In this document: in pieces, positions 56,504-64,000 of the stretch
Position numbering within the stretch: position 1 is the first letter of the stretch
Layout of the letters: the number at the start of each line of letters is the position of its first letter
Source: Sneathiellales bacterium
GTDB lineage: Bacteria; Pseudomonadota; Alphaproteobacteria; JANQFL01
NCBI GenBank assembly: GCA_028277845.1
Contig: JANQFL010000074.1
Coordinates: forward strand, 62,001-126,000
Reading direction: 5' to 3'
Length of the DNA stretch: 64,000 bases
Notes under the pieces: model-generated
Database searches by the model: none
Told to the model about the DNA's origin: nothing
What the model saw: only the letters and a program-made list of their open reading frames with translations
Position numbers and translations under genes: made by a program

Positions 56504-57274
56504 ATGGCCGCCATCGTCGAAACCCCTTACGCTGCTCCGTCATGCAGCGAGGCCGAATGGCGGACGCGCCGGGAACAGGCCGCGCTCTACCGTCTGCTCG
56601 ACCGGTACGGCATGTCCGATCTCGCCAACCAGGTCGTCGGCGCCCGGGTGAAGGACGAACCCGACCGCTACCTGCTGCACCAGTACGGCCTGTTGTACGA
56701 GGAGATCACGGCCTCGTCGCTGATCAAGACCGACCGCCAGGGCGCGCCGCTCGACCCGGCCGCGCCCATGCCGGTGGACGGCGCCCGGAACCTGGCGAAA
56801 TGGATCTTCGGTACGCGGCCCGACGTGAACGTCTTCATCCACGGACATTGCCAGGACGTCATGGCCGTGGGCTCGACCAAGCAGGGCCTGCAGGCGGTGT
56901 CGCAGCCGGCGGTCTATCTGATGCACCTGCTGACCTACGTCGACTACGAATTCTTCGAGGACGACGAATACGCCGAGAAGTTCGAGGCGCTGGCCGCCGC
57001 GCACGACGTCATCGTCACCCGCAACCACGGCTACTATGTCTTCGGCACGTCGGCGCCGGAGGCGTTCTTCCGCGCCTACTATCTGCGCCAGGCCTGTTCG
57101 GTGCAGGTCAAGGTCTACGCCATGGGCAAGGAGCCGCACATCATCGATCCGCAGGAAGTCGCGCGCTTCCAGGACCAGATGTATGCCTCGGAACACTACA
57201 ATTACGACGGCTCGACGGAATGGGCGGCGCTGTTGCGCAAACTCGAGCGGGAGCAGCCGGATTACAGGACATGA
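56504..57274 (+). CDS. Class II aldolase/adducin-family protein
   Basis: 256 aa. Zinc-ligand signatures are VNVFIHGHCQDVMAVG and VTRNHGYYVFG, with an additional acidic site in DYEFFEDDEYAEKFEAL. Family members cleave or decarboxylate sugar phosphates, or act as methylthioribulose-type enzymes; the substrate is unknown. ATG 56504 has AGGAGG at 8 nt. It ends 61 bp before the convergent thiolase. Confidence 0.9.
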   Translation: MAAIVETPYAAPSCSEAEWRTRREQAALYRLLDRYGMSDLANQVVGARVKDEPDRYLLHQYGLLYEEITASSLIKTDRQGAPLDPAAPMPVDGARNLAKWIFGTRPDVNVFIHGHCQDVMAVGSTKQGLQAVSQPAVYLMHLLTYVDYEFFEDDEYAEKFEALAAAHDVIVTRNHGYYVFGTSAPEAFFRAYYLRQACSVQVKVYAMGKEPHIIDPQEVARFQDQMYASEHYNYDGSTEWAALLRKLEREQPDYRT

Positions 57275-57335
57275 CGGCCGCGACGGAAAGACGACTTCCG
57301 TGCCGCACCCCGGAATTCGGACATGCGGGTCAGAT

Positions 57336-58520
57336 TTAGGCGACCTCGAACAGGCCGGCCGCGCCCATGCCGCCGCCGATGCACATGGTGACGACCACGT
57401 TCCTGGCGCCGCGGCGCTTGCCTTCGATCAGCGCGGTGCCGACCAGGCGGGCGCCGCTCATGCCGTAGGGGTGGCCGATGGAAATGGCGCCGCCGTTGAC
57501 GTTGTACTTCTCCGGGTCGATGCCGAGGCGGTCGCGGCAGTAAAGGGTCTGCACGGCGAAGGCCTCGTTCAGTTCCCACAGGTCGATGTCGTCGACCTTC
57601 AAGCCGAACCGGTCCAGCAGTTTCGGCACGGCGAACACCGGGCCGATACCCATTTCGTCCGGCTCGCAGCCGGCGACGGCGATACCCTTGTAGATGCCGA
57701 GGGGTTCGAGGCCGCGTTTCTCCGCCTCCTTGGCGTTCATGACCACGGCGGCCGAGGCGCCGTCAGACAATTGACTGGCGTTGCCGGCGGTGATGAAGGC
57801 GTCCTCGCCCATCACCGGTTTGAGGCCGTTCAGGCCTTCCAGGGTGGTGCTCGGCCGGTTGCCTTCGTCCTTCTCCAACGTCACCGCCTTTTCGCTGGTC
57901 TCGCCGGTTTCCTTGTCCATGACGATCATGGAACTGGGCAACGGGACGATTTCGTCGTCCAGCTTGCCGGCCTGTTGCGCCGCCGCCGTGCGCATCTGGC
58001 TCTGCAGGCCGTATTCGTCCTGGGCCTCGCGGCTGACATCGTAGCGCTTGGCCACCACCTCGGCGGTCTCGATCATGGTCATGTAGATGTCGGGCTTGTT
58101 TTCGACCAGGTTGGGATCGCGTGCCTTGAAGGTGTTCATGTGATCGTTCTGCACCAGGCTGATGCTTTCCAGGCCGCCGCCGACGGCGACCGTCATGCCT
58201 TCGTTGATCACCTGGTGGGCCGCCTGGCCGATGGCCATCATGCCCGACGAGCACTGGCGGTCGATGGTGGTGCCGGGTACGGTCACCGGCAGGCCGGCGG
58301 CGAGCAGCGACTGGCGCGCGTTGTTGTTGCCGGTGGCGCCCTGCTGCATGGCGCAGCCCATGATGACGTCGCCGATCTCGGCCGGATCGACACCGGCCCG
58401 CTCGACCGCGTGCCTGATGGCGTGGCCGCCCAGGGTCGGTCCGCAGGTGTTGTTGAAGGCGCCTCGGTAGGCCTTGCCAATGGGGGTGCGGGCGGTGGAA
58501 ACGATGACGGCGTCGGTCAT
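57336..58520 (-). CDS. Acetyl-CoA acyltransferase (thiolase)
   Basis: 394-aa thiolase. The acyl-accepting cysteine is in [15 protein letters not shown] (about Cys90), the HxH-region base in [13 protein letters not shown], and the second cysteine in [14 protein letters not shown]. It cleaves or forms a 3-ketoacyl-CoA. Its position at the end of a mutase/aminotransferase cluster suggests a step in acyl-CoA degradation. It begins 92 bp after the aminotransferase gene, so co-transcription is possible but not certain. Confidence 0.93.
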   Translation of the reverse strand: MTDAVIVSTARTPIGKAYRGAFNNTCGPTLGGHAIRHAVERAGVDPAEIGDVIMGCAMQQGATGNNNARQSLLAAGLPVTVPGTTIDRQCSSGMMAIGQAAHQVINEGMTVAVGGGLESISLVQNDHMNTFKARDPNLVENKPDIYMTMIETAEVVAKRYDVSREAQDEYGLQSQMRTAAAQQAGKLDDEIVPLPSSMIVMDKETGETSEKAVTLEKDEGNRPSTTLEGLNGLKPVMGEDAFITAGNASQLSDGASAAVVMNAKEAEKRGLEPLGIYKGIAVAGCEPDEMGIGPVFAVPKLLDRFGLKVDDIDLWELNEAFAVQTLYCRDRLGIDPEKYNVNGGAISIGHPYGMSGARLVGTALIEGKRRGARNVVVTMCIGGGMGAAGLFEVA

Positions 58521-58612
58521 GGCGGTCGAACTCCCTCGGTGTCTATATGGCCATATTGTTTGTAAACATATGAATATTTTAGCGGAAGGAAAACCCCGGT
58601 TTTATCAGGCGG

Positions 58613-59809
58613 TTACAGATACGCCTCCAAACGGTCCAAGGCTTGGGATAGCGCGCCGTGGCTGGCCGCAAAGCACAGCCGCAGATGATCGTCCACGTTG
58701 GGGCCGAAACTGGTCCCCGGCGCCAGCCCGACCCCGGTTTCGCGCACCAGGGTCTTGGCGAATTCCAGGCTGTCGGTGATGCCGTCGACGGAAAAGAAGG
58801 CGTAAAAGGCGGCATCGGGCCTGGCCAGCGTGACACGGTCCATGGCGGCGAGGCGCTGATGCACCAGATCGCGGTTCTGCCGGTAGCGCTCGACGGACTC
58901 GGCGATAAACTGTTCGCCGTCCTCGATGGCCGTGGCGCCGGCGTACTGCACGAACGTGGTCGGCCCGGCGATGTTGTATTCGTTCAGCTTGGCGATGGTG
59001 GTTTCCAGCACCGGCGGCGCGGTGATCCAGCCCAGACGCCAGCCGGTCATGGACCAGGACTTGGAAAAGCTGTTGACCGTCAGCACCCGGTCGTCGGGAT
59101 CGGCGATTTCGGCGAACGACGGCGCGTGGCCGCGGTCATAGACCAGCCGGGCATAGACGTCGTCGGCGACGATCCACAGGCCGCGTTTGCGGGCGAAGTC
59201 GAGCACCGCCTGCTGCTCTTCCGTCTCCATCATCCAGCCGGTCGGATTGTTGGGCGAATTGATCATAATGGCCCGGGTGCGCTCGTCGCAGGCGTCGAGC
59301 AGGGCGTCCAGGTCGAGCGACCAGCGGCCGCCTTCCTCCGATAGCGAAATCAACCGGGTCTCGCCGCCCATGATGTGCACGGTCTCGATCAGGTTGGGCC
59401 ACAACGGCACCACCACCACCATATTGTCGCCCGGATCGATCAGCATTTCCTGGATCAGCATCAGGGCATGCATGGCCGACGTGGTGACCGAGATGCGTTC
59501 CAGTTCGAACGGACGGCCGTACAGCCGGCCCATGTACTTGGAAATGGCCTGCCGCAGCGGCGGCACGCCCCGATTGTCGGTGTAGAACAGATGGCCGTCA
59601 TTCATCGCCTTGCTGGCTGCGTCGATGATGAACTGCGGAGTCGGCAGGTCCGGTTCGCCGAACCACAAGGGAATGATGTCGGCGTCCTTCAGGGACAGGC
59701 CGTAGTCCGACACGACGCGGATTGGAGATTCGGCCAAGTCCTTGATGCCGGGGCGAATCGACGACAACAGATCCGGTCCGGCGCCAGGGGGGCTGGTTGA
59801 AACGGCCAT
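58613..59809 (-). CDS. Fold-type I PLP aminotransferase (aspartate aminotransferase-like)
   Basis: 398 aa. Visible features are DADIIPLWFGEPDLPTP, the YTDNRGVPPLRQAISKYMG helix, NSPNNPTGWMM (Asn contact to PLP), and the PLP lysine in TVNSFSKSWSMTGWRLGW. It probably transfers an amino group between a 2-oxo acid and an amino acid. ATG 59809 gives AGGG at 6 nt; ATG 59815 overlaps that site. It follows meaB by 46 bp in the mutase operon. Confidence 0.92.
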   Translation of the reverse strand: MAVSTSPPGAGPDLLSSIRPGIKDLAESPIRVVSDYGLSLKDADIIPLWFGEPDLPTPQFIIDAASKAMNDGHLFYTDNRGVPPLRQAISKYMGRLYGRPFELERISVTTSAMHALMLIQEMLIDPGDNMVVVVPLWPNLIETVHIMGGETRLISLSEEGGRWSLDLDALLDACDERTRAIMINSPNNPTGWMMETEEQQAVLDFARKRGLWIVADDVYARLVYDRGHAPSFAEIADPDDRVLTVNSFSKSWSMTGWRLGWITAPPVLETTIAKLNEYNIAGPTTFVQYAGATAIEDGEQFIAESVERYRQNRDLVHQRLAAMDRVTLARPDAAFYAFFSVDGITDSLEFAKTLVRETGVGLAPGTSFGPNVDDHLRLCFAASHGALSQALDRLEAYL

Positions 59810-59855
59810 GGTCATCCCTGCAGTTGTGGGACTGGCCGCTTTGCTGGGGACGGCC

Positions 59856-60815
59856 TCAGTCCTTGGATTTCACCAGCAGTTCTAGCGCACGGCTGGCCGC
59901 CGCGTCAAAACCCACGTCGCCGCGCAGGACCGCTTCGCACAACTCGGTCATGGCCGGGTCGTCCTGGCGTTCGATGCGGCGCTTCAGCCGTTCGGCGGCG
60001 ATACCGGCCAGCAGCCGCTGCACCCGGTGCACCGGGCTGGCCCGCAGGCCGCCTTCGGCATCGGCATGGTCGTCGATCTTGTCGGCCAGCGTGTCGACGC
60101 CTTCGCCCGTGGTCGCCGTGGTGCGCAACACCGGCGGCGTCCAGCCCTCGCGCTTGGTCAGGCCGAGCATGCCCTTGAGCTGCTTGACCGTGCGGTCGGC
60201 CAGGGGCAGGTCGGCCTTGTTGACCACCAGCACGTCGGCGATCTCCAGAATCCCGGCTTTGATGGCCTGGATGTCGTCGCCCAGGCCCGGGGCGCAGACC
60301 ACGACCTTGGTGTGGGCGATTTCCGCCACTTCCACTTCGGACTGGCCGGCGCCGACGGTTTCCACCACCACCACGTCGCGGCGGGCGGCGTCCATGACGT
60401 CGATGACCCGGGCGGCGGTGCGCGACAATCCGCCGAGATGACCGCGGCTGGCCAGGCTACGCACGAACACGCCCTCGTCGCCGGTGTGGGCGGTCATGCG
60501 GATGCGGTCGCCCAGGATGGCGCCGCCGGTCAGCGGGCTCGAGGGATCGACGGCGACGACGCCGACGGTCAGGTCCCGCTTGCGCAGCTCCGCCACATAG
60601 GCGCTGACCAGGGTCGACTTGCCGGCGCCGGGCGGGCCGGTGAAGCCGACCACGTGGGCATGGCCGAGATGGGGATGAATGGCCGAGATGATATCGCCGG
60701 CCCCGGCGGTTTCGTTTTCCACCGCCGTGATGGCCCGCGCCAACGTGGTACGGTGGCCGGACTGCAGTTTGGCCAGCCACTCGGAATCGGGCACCTGTTT
60801 CGCCGCCGCCGTCAT
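59856..60815 (-). CDS. meaB: Methylmalonyl-CoA mutase-associated GTPase MeaB
   Basis: 319-aa G3E-family GTPase. The P-loop is [18 protein letters not shown]. Further features are [22 protein letters not shown], a switch region, [17 protein letters not shown] and NKADLP (base specificity). MeaB gates adenosylcobalamin delivery to, and protects, a B12-dependent acyl-CoA mutase. It overlaps the mutase large-subunit gene by 4 bp (ATGA), marking this mutase as its client. Confidence 0.95.
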   Translation of the reverse strand: MTAAAKQVPDSEWLAKLQSGHRTTLARAITAVENETAGAGDIISAIHPHLGHAHVVGFTGPPGAGKSTLVSAYVAELRKRDLTVGVVAVDPSSPLTGGAILGDRIRMTAHTGDEGVFVRSLASRGHLGGLSRTAARVIDVMDAARRDVVVVETVGAGQSEVEVAEIAHTKVVVCAPGLGDDIQAIKAGILEIADVLVVNKADLPLADRTVKQLKGMLGLTKREGWTPPVLRTTATTGEGVDTLADKIDDHADAEGGLRASPVHRVQRLLAGIAAERLKRRIERQDDPAMTELCEAVLRGDVGFDAAASRALELLVKSKD

Positions 60816-62500
60816 GCCACCACCAGCGGCTGGCCGAAGCCCAGTTCGCGGCGCAGGATGGTGCAGATCTCGCCGTGGGTGACGCCGGCATCGGCGGCAT
60901 CGACGATGGCGCCGAAAACGTTCTCTTCCGCGTGATTGGCGGCCCGGACCAGGGCATCGCTCGCCTTGGACACGGCGTCACTGCTGCGTTCGGCCTTGAA
61001 CCGCCCAAGCCGCGCGATCTGCGCGTTCATGACGTCTTCCGGCGGCCGCTCCAGGGTCGGCCGGTGGGAGGCATCTTCCGCCACCACGTACTTGTTGACG
61101 CCGACGATGGTCTGCTCGCCGCTGTCCACCCGGTCCTGGAAGGCCATGGCCGAATCGCCCAGCATGGACTGCACCACGCCCGCCTCGGCGGCGGCGTACA
61201 TGCCGCCCGCGGCGTCGATCTTGTCGATCACCGCGCGGATTTCCTCTTCCATCTGATCGGTCAGGCGTTCCACGTAGTAGCTCCCGCCGAGGGGGTCGAT
61301 AACGTCGTCCAAATGGGCCTCCTCGCGCAGGATATTCTGGGTCGCGACGGCGATGCGCGCGGCTTCGTCGCTCGGCGTGCTCAACACTTCGTCCCAGGCG
61401 TCGGTGTGCATGGACTGCAGGCCGCCGAAAATGCCGGCGATGGCCTGCACCGCCGTGCGCGCGATATTGTTGAGCGGCTGCTGCCGCGTCAAGTCCACAC
61501 CCGACGTTTGCGCATGAAAGCGGAACCGCCAGGTCTTCGGGTCCTTGGCGCCGAAGCGGTCGCGGGCGATGCTGGTCCACACCCGGCGGCCGGCGCGGAA
61601 CTTGGCGATCTCCTCGAAAAACGAAATCGAGATATCGAAGAAGAACGAGAAGCGGTGCAGGAAGTCGTCGGGTGACAGGCCGCGCTCGACCAGGTCATTG
61701 GCGTACTGGATCGCCGTCGACAGCGTCAGCCCCATGGCCTCCGCCGGCGTCGCGCCGCCCTGCTGCATGTGCTGGCCGACCACCGAAATCGGATTCCAGC
61801 GCGGCGCCTCCCGGTTCATGAACATGATGTGGTCCATCAGCACCCGCTTGGCGCCGGGCAGGGCGAGGCGGAAGAACATGTGGTTGGCGATGAAGTGGGA
61901 GAGGTAGTCGCTCTGGTTCGAGGTGCCGGTTAGGCTCTTCCACGGCGTGCCGCGCCGTTTGGCCACCGCCATCATCAGCGCCAGCAGCGTGAAGGGCGAG
62001 GGATCGTTGAGGGCGACGGACACTTGATCGAGGGGGATTTGGTCGAGGCAGATTTCCATGTCCTCGACCGTGTTGACCGTGGTACCGCAGGTGCCGAGCA
62101 GTTCGATGTCCACCTCGTCCACGTCGAAGCCGCGATAGACCGAGTTGCACGGGATCAGGCTGAGCGCGGTGACGCCCGCGTCCAGCAATCCGCGCATGCG
62201 GGTGTTGTAATCCTCGGGCGTTGCCAGGCCGATGAGCTGTCGCTGGCTCCACGGCCGGCCCCGGTGCATGGATGGATGAATGCCCCGGGTGAACGGCGCC
62301 TGGCCGGGATAACCGAGGCCGTCCATATAGGCCGTGCCGTCCCAGTCGTCGGGGCCGTAAATCGGTTTGATGGGAATACCCGAACGGTTGCTGCGGGCAT
62401 CCTCGCCGGGCACTTGGCTCTCGTAGGCCTGGCGCCACTCGGCCCGGGCGCGGTCGAGTCCGGGAAGGGGCAGTTGAACCGGTTCTCTCTTGGCGGTCAT
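60812..62500 (-). CDS. B12-dependent acyl-CoA mutase large subunit of unusual specificity
   Basis: 562-aa substrate-binding subunit of a split acyl-CoA mutase. It has the family's [20 protein letters not shown] and [21 protein letters not shown], and the deep-pocket histidine His244 is kept. By motif alignment to methylmalonyl-CoA mutase, the Tyr89 position is Leu89, the Arg207 position is Ala205, and Tyr243 is Gln243. The carboxylate-binding arginine is thus absent and methylmalonyl-CoA is unlikely. Ethylmalonyl-, isobutyryl- and hydroxyisobutyryl-type patterns also do not match in what I recall. The substrate is unknown. Confidence 0.93.
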   Translation of the reverse strand: MTAKREPVQLPLPGLDRARAEWRQAYESQVPGEDARSNRSGIPIKPIYGPDDWDGTAYMDGLGYPGQAPFTRGIHPSMHRGRPWSQRQLIGLATPEDYNTRMRGLLDAGVTALSLIPCNSVYRGFDVDEVDIELLGTCGTTVNTVEDMEICLDQIPLDQVSVALNDPSPFTLLALMMAVAKRRGTPWKSLTGTSNQSDYLSHFIANHMFFRLALPGAKRVLMDHIMFMNREAPRWNPISVVGQHMQQGGATPAEAMGLTLSTAIQYANDLVERGLSPDDFLHRFSFFFDISISFFEEIAKFRAGRRVWTSIARDRFGAKDPKTWRFRFHAQTSGVDLTRQQPLNNIARTAVQAIAGIFGGLQSMHTDAWDEVLSTPSDEAARIAVATQNILREEAHLDDVIDPLGGSYYVERLTDQMEEEIRAVIDKIDAAGGMYAAAEAGVVQSMLGDSAMAFQDRVDSGEQTIVGVNKYVVAEDASHRPTLERPPEDVMNAQIARLGRFKAERSSDAVSKASDALVRAANHAEENVFGAIVDAADAGVTHGEICTILRRELGFGQPLVVA

Positions 62501-62512
62501 GGTTGATTCTCC

Positions 62513-62950
62513 CTAGGCGGCCTGCGCACGCACGGTGTGCACCAGCTCTTCGATGCTGGCGACGATCTCCTCGCGCGACGATCCGGCGTGGAAGACGTGG
62601 GCGACGCCGGCGTCCTTCAGCACCGCTTCCTCGTCGTCGGGCACGATGCCGCCGACGATCACGCCGATATGGCCGAGCCCGGCCTCGCGCAGCGCGTCCA
62701 TCAGCTTGGGTACCAGCAAATGGTCGGTGGCCAGGCTGGACACGCCGATGACGTCGACATCCTCCTCCAGCGCCAGGTTGACGACGAAGGGGATCTCCTG
62801 CCACGGCCCGGTGTAGACCACCTCCATGCCGGCATCGCGCAGATAGGCGGCGACGATGCGGCTGCCGCGGTCATGTCCGTCGAAGCCGATCTTGGTCACC
62901 AGTACCTTGGGCGGCCGGGCCAGGGGCATGCGGTGGGTGGTGGCGGTCAT
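62513..62950 (-). CDS. B12-binding small subunit of acyl-CoA mutase
   Basis: 145-aa corrinoid-binding subunit. LVTKIGFDGHDRGSRIVAAY contains the DxHxxG signature and VIGVSSLATDHLLVPKLMDAL the SxL motif. It binds adenosylcobalamin base-off/His-on and assembles with the large subunit 12 bp downstream. Its start overlaps the tetR stop (ATGA). Confidence 0.95.
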   Translation of the reverse strand: MTATTHRMPLARPPKVLVTKIGFDGHDRGSRIVAAYLRDAGMEVVYTGPWQEIPFVVNLALEEDVDVIGVSSLATDHLLVPKLMDALREAGLGHIGVIVGGIVPDDEEAVLKDAGVAHVFHAGSSREEIVASIEELVHTVRAQAA

Positions 62951-63561
62951 GACGGGTCTCCTTCCAGAGGGTGGCGCAAATGGCCGACGATCTGTTCGGC
63001 GATGGCGCGCGGGCCGTCGCCGCCGGGCCGGTACCAGGTCGGCGTCCAGTTCAGCGCGCCGAACAGATGCAGGCGCAGATAGTGGCGGTCGACCGATGGC
63101 GGCAGCGGCAGGGCGTCGATCAGGCCGCGGAACAGGGTTTCGTAGCCGTCACGCAAGGTGATCAACTGATCGCGCACGTCGTCGGGCACGGTGGGATAGG
63201 GGCGGATGACCACGGCGCCATAATCGTTGTCGCCCAGCAGGGTCTCCAGATGCGCCGCGGCGGCGGCCGTCAGCCGGTCCCAGGGCTCGGTCCGGTCGGT
63301 CAGGGCATCCTCGACGGCCTCGTGAATGCGCCGCACGCCTTCCTCGTAAACGGCGCAAAGCAGCTCGTCCTTGGATGAGAAGTGGTAGTAGACCGAACCC
63401 GGCAACATGCCCACGGCCGATGCGATGTGGCGCATGGATGCCGCGTCGTAACCGCGTTCGCGGAACAGCCGGGCGGCGGCGTCAAGCAGAACATCCCGGC
63501 GGTTGTCGGCCCGCTGTGGCATATTGGCATCTGGCCCGTTGTGTGCTTGTGCGATAGCCAT
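62947..63561 (-). CDS. TetR-family regulator of the mutase operon
   Basis: 204 aa. The N-terminal HTH holds YDAASMRHIASAVGMLPGSVYYHF, followed by a helical ligand domain (VIRPYPTVPDDVRDQLI). First gene of the operon, overlapping the small-subunit gene by 4 bp. ATG 63561 is preferred for the GAG about 6 nt upstream; 63579 and 63522 are alternatives. A perfect 14-bp palindrome lies just upstream at 63577. Confidence 0.9.
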   Translation of the reverse strand: MAIAQAHNGPDANMPQRADNRRDVLLDAAARLFRERGYDAASMRHIASAVGMLPGSVYYHFSSKDELLCAVYEEGVRRIHEAVEDALTDRTEPWDRLTAAAAAHLETLLGDNDYGAVVIRPYPTVPDDVRDQLITLRDGYETLFRGLIDALPLPPSVDRHYLRLHLFGALNWTPTWYRPGGDGPRAIAEQIVGHLRHPLEGDPS

Positions 63562-63576
63562 CCTATTCTCACAAAA

Positions 63577-63590
63577 CAAACGATCGTTTG
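63577..63590. promoter_or_regulatory. Candidate TetR operator
   Basis: CAAACGATCGTTTG is a perfect 14-bp palindrome 16 bp upstream of the tetR start, the position expected for autorepression. Confidence 0.7.
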
Positions 63591-63691
63591 GTTGATAAGA
63601 TCACATGTATTTCTCATATGCAAGAGCAATCCCAAAAAGGACAGCTTGCTGCGGATTTTGACTGGATGTGCGTCTTTTTCCCGTTGCTTGC

Positions 63692-63720
63692 GTCTCCTTA
63701 TGTAGACAACACAAGGAGAC
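63692..63720 (+). promoter_or_regulatory. Leader hairpin that could sequester the ribosome site of the DUF2703 gene
   Basis: GTCTCCTT (63692-63699) pairs perfectly with AAGGAGAC (63713-63720) across a 13-nt loop. The right arm is the Shine-Dalgarno sequence of the gene at 63728, so the hairpin could block translation. Confidence 0.45.
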
Positions 63721-63727
63721 CGTATCG

Positions 63728-64000
63728 ATGACCACACAGGCAGCCCCGCACACCAATCCCCTCCTCATCGAATTCCTCTATCTCGACCTCAGCACCTGCA
63801 ACCGGTGCCGCGGCACGGATGGCGTGCTGGAGGACGCATTGGCCCTGACCAAACCGGCGCTCAAGTCCATGGGATTGGTTCCCGAGGTGCGCAAGGTTCA
63901 TGTGCAGACCGAGAAGCAGGCGGTGGCCGAGGGTTTCGTGGCCTCGCCGACCATCAAGGTCGCCGGCCGGGATATCCATCCGGAAATCCTGCTCAACAAC
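63728..64000 (+). CDS. DUF2703 protein (partial)
   Basis: 91 codons visible, cut by the right edge. The pattern LLIEFLYLDLSTCNRCRGT with a CxxC pair (Cys24, Cys27) and FVASPTIKVAGRDI matches DUF2703, a thioredoxin-like family that I recall being found near arsenic, mercury and thiol-metal genes. ATG 63728 is preceded by AAGGAG at 9 nt. Function is unproven. Confidence 0.85.
   Translation, partial: MTTQAAPHTNPLLIEFLYLDLSTCNRCRGTDGVLEDALALTKPALKSMGLVPEVRKVHVQTEKQAVAEGFVASPTIKVAGRDIHPEILLNN

Overview
The window is GC-rich, densely coded DNA from an alphaproteobacterium, most likely Rhodospirillales-like. The lineage is inferred from a MipZ-type division ATPase with a perfect CtrA-type box upstream, a BetI-BetB-BetA/ChoXWV choline locus, and codon use ending in G or C. 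The dominant theme is one-carbon and methylated-amine metabolism that depends on cobalamin.

Layout. 1-1281: a partial outer-membrane-type lipoprotein and tRNA-Arg(ACG). 1321-7717: cobalamin synthesis (cbiB), divergent from a heterotetrameric sarcosine oxidase operon (soxBDAG). 7875-12732: a hybrid-free histidine kinase, a CqsA/LqsA-type autoinducer synthase, a convergent CqsS-like membrane sensor whose phospho-accepting histidine is replaced by lysine, and a small HTH protein. 12755-24530: a corrinoid methyl-transfer locus. The minus strand carries a non-pyrrolysine MttB-family methyltransferase, a GcvT-type FAD dehydrogenase and a GlxA/AraC regulator. The divergent plus-strand operon carries a corrinoid protein, a DUF1638 protein, MetV-like and MetF-like proteins, a methyl-H4folate methyltransferase and a RACo-type corrinoid reactivator.

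24527-33093: fatty acid desaturase, XRE regulator, a PhnD-like protein without signal peptide, and a Dpp/Opp-type ABC importer. 33311-40196: MipZ, a small membrane protein, a PbfA-like class III aminotransferase, a second GcvT-type dehydrogenase, a HAD phosphatase and a lipoprotein. 40244-47359: betIBA and choXWV. 47264-50083: an AT-richer islet of about 2.8 kb flanked by direct repeats derived from the 3' end of choV. It carries a 498-aa unknown protein, a REP/MITE-like inverted repeat and an HTH gene with tandem operators. 50103-57274: a secreted unknown, MarR plus an FAD aromatic hydroxylase, a D-aminoacylase-type amidohydrolase, an AraC regulator and a class II aldolase. 57336-63561 (minus strand): thiolase, aminotransferase, MeaB GTPase and a split B12 acyl-CoA mutase with atypical substrate-pocket residues, under a TetR regulator. 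63728 to the edge: a DUF2703 protein.

How the genes fit together (inference). Choline enters through ChoXWV and BetA/BetB oxidise it to glycine betaine. The MttB/corrinoid/methyl-H4folate system could take one methyl to folate, where the MetF/MetV pair would oxidise it. The GcvT-type dehydrogenases and SoxBDAG could take dimethylglycine through sarcosine to glycine. CbiB supplies corrinoid for this pathway and for the acyl-CoA mutase. The features most worth study are the quorum-sensing pair with the degenerate kinase, the complete corrinoid demethylation locus, the acyl-CoA mutase of unknown substrate, and the choV-integrated islet.
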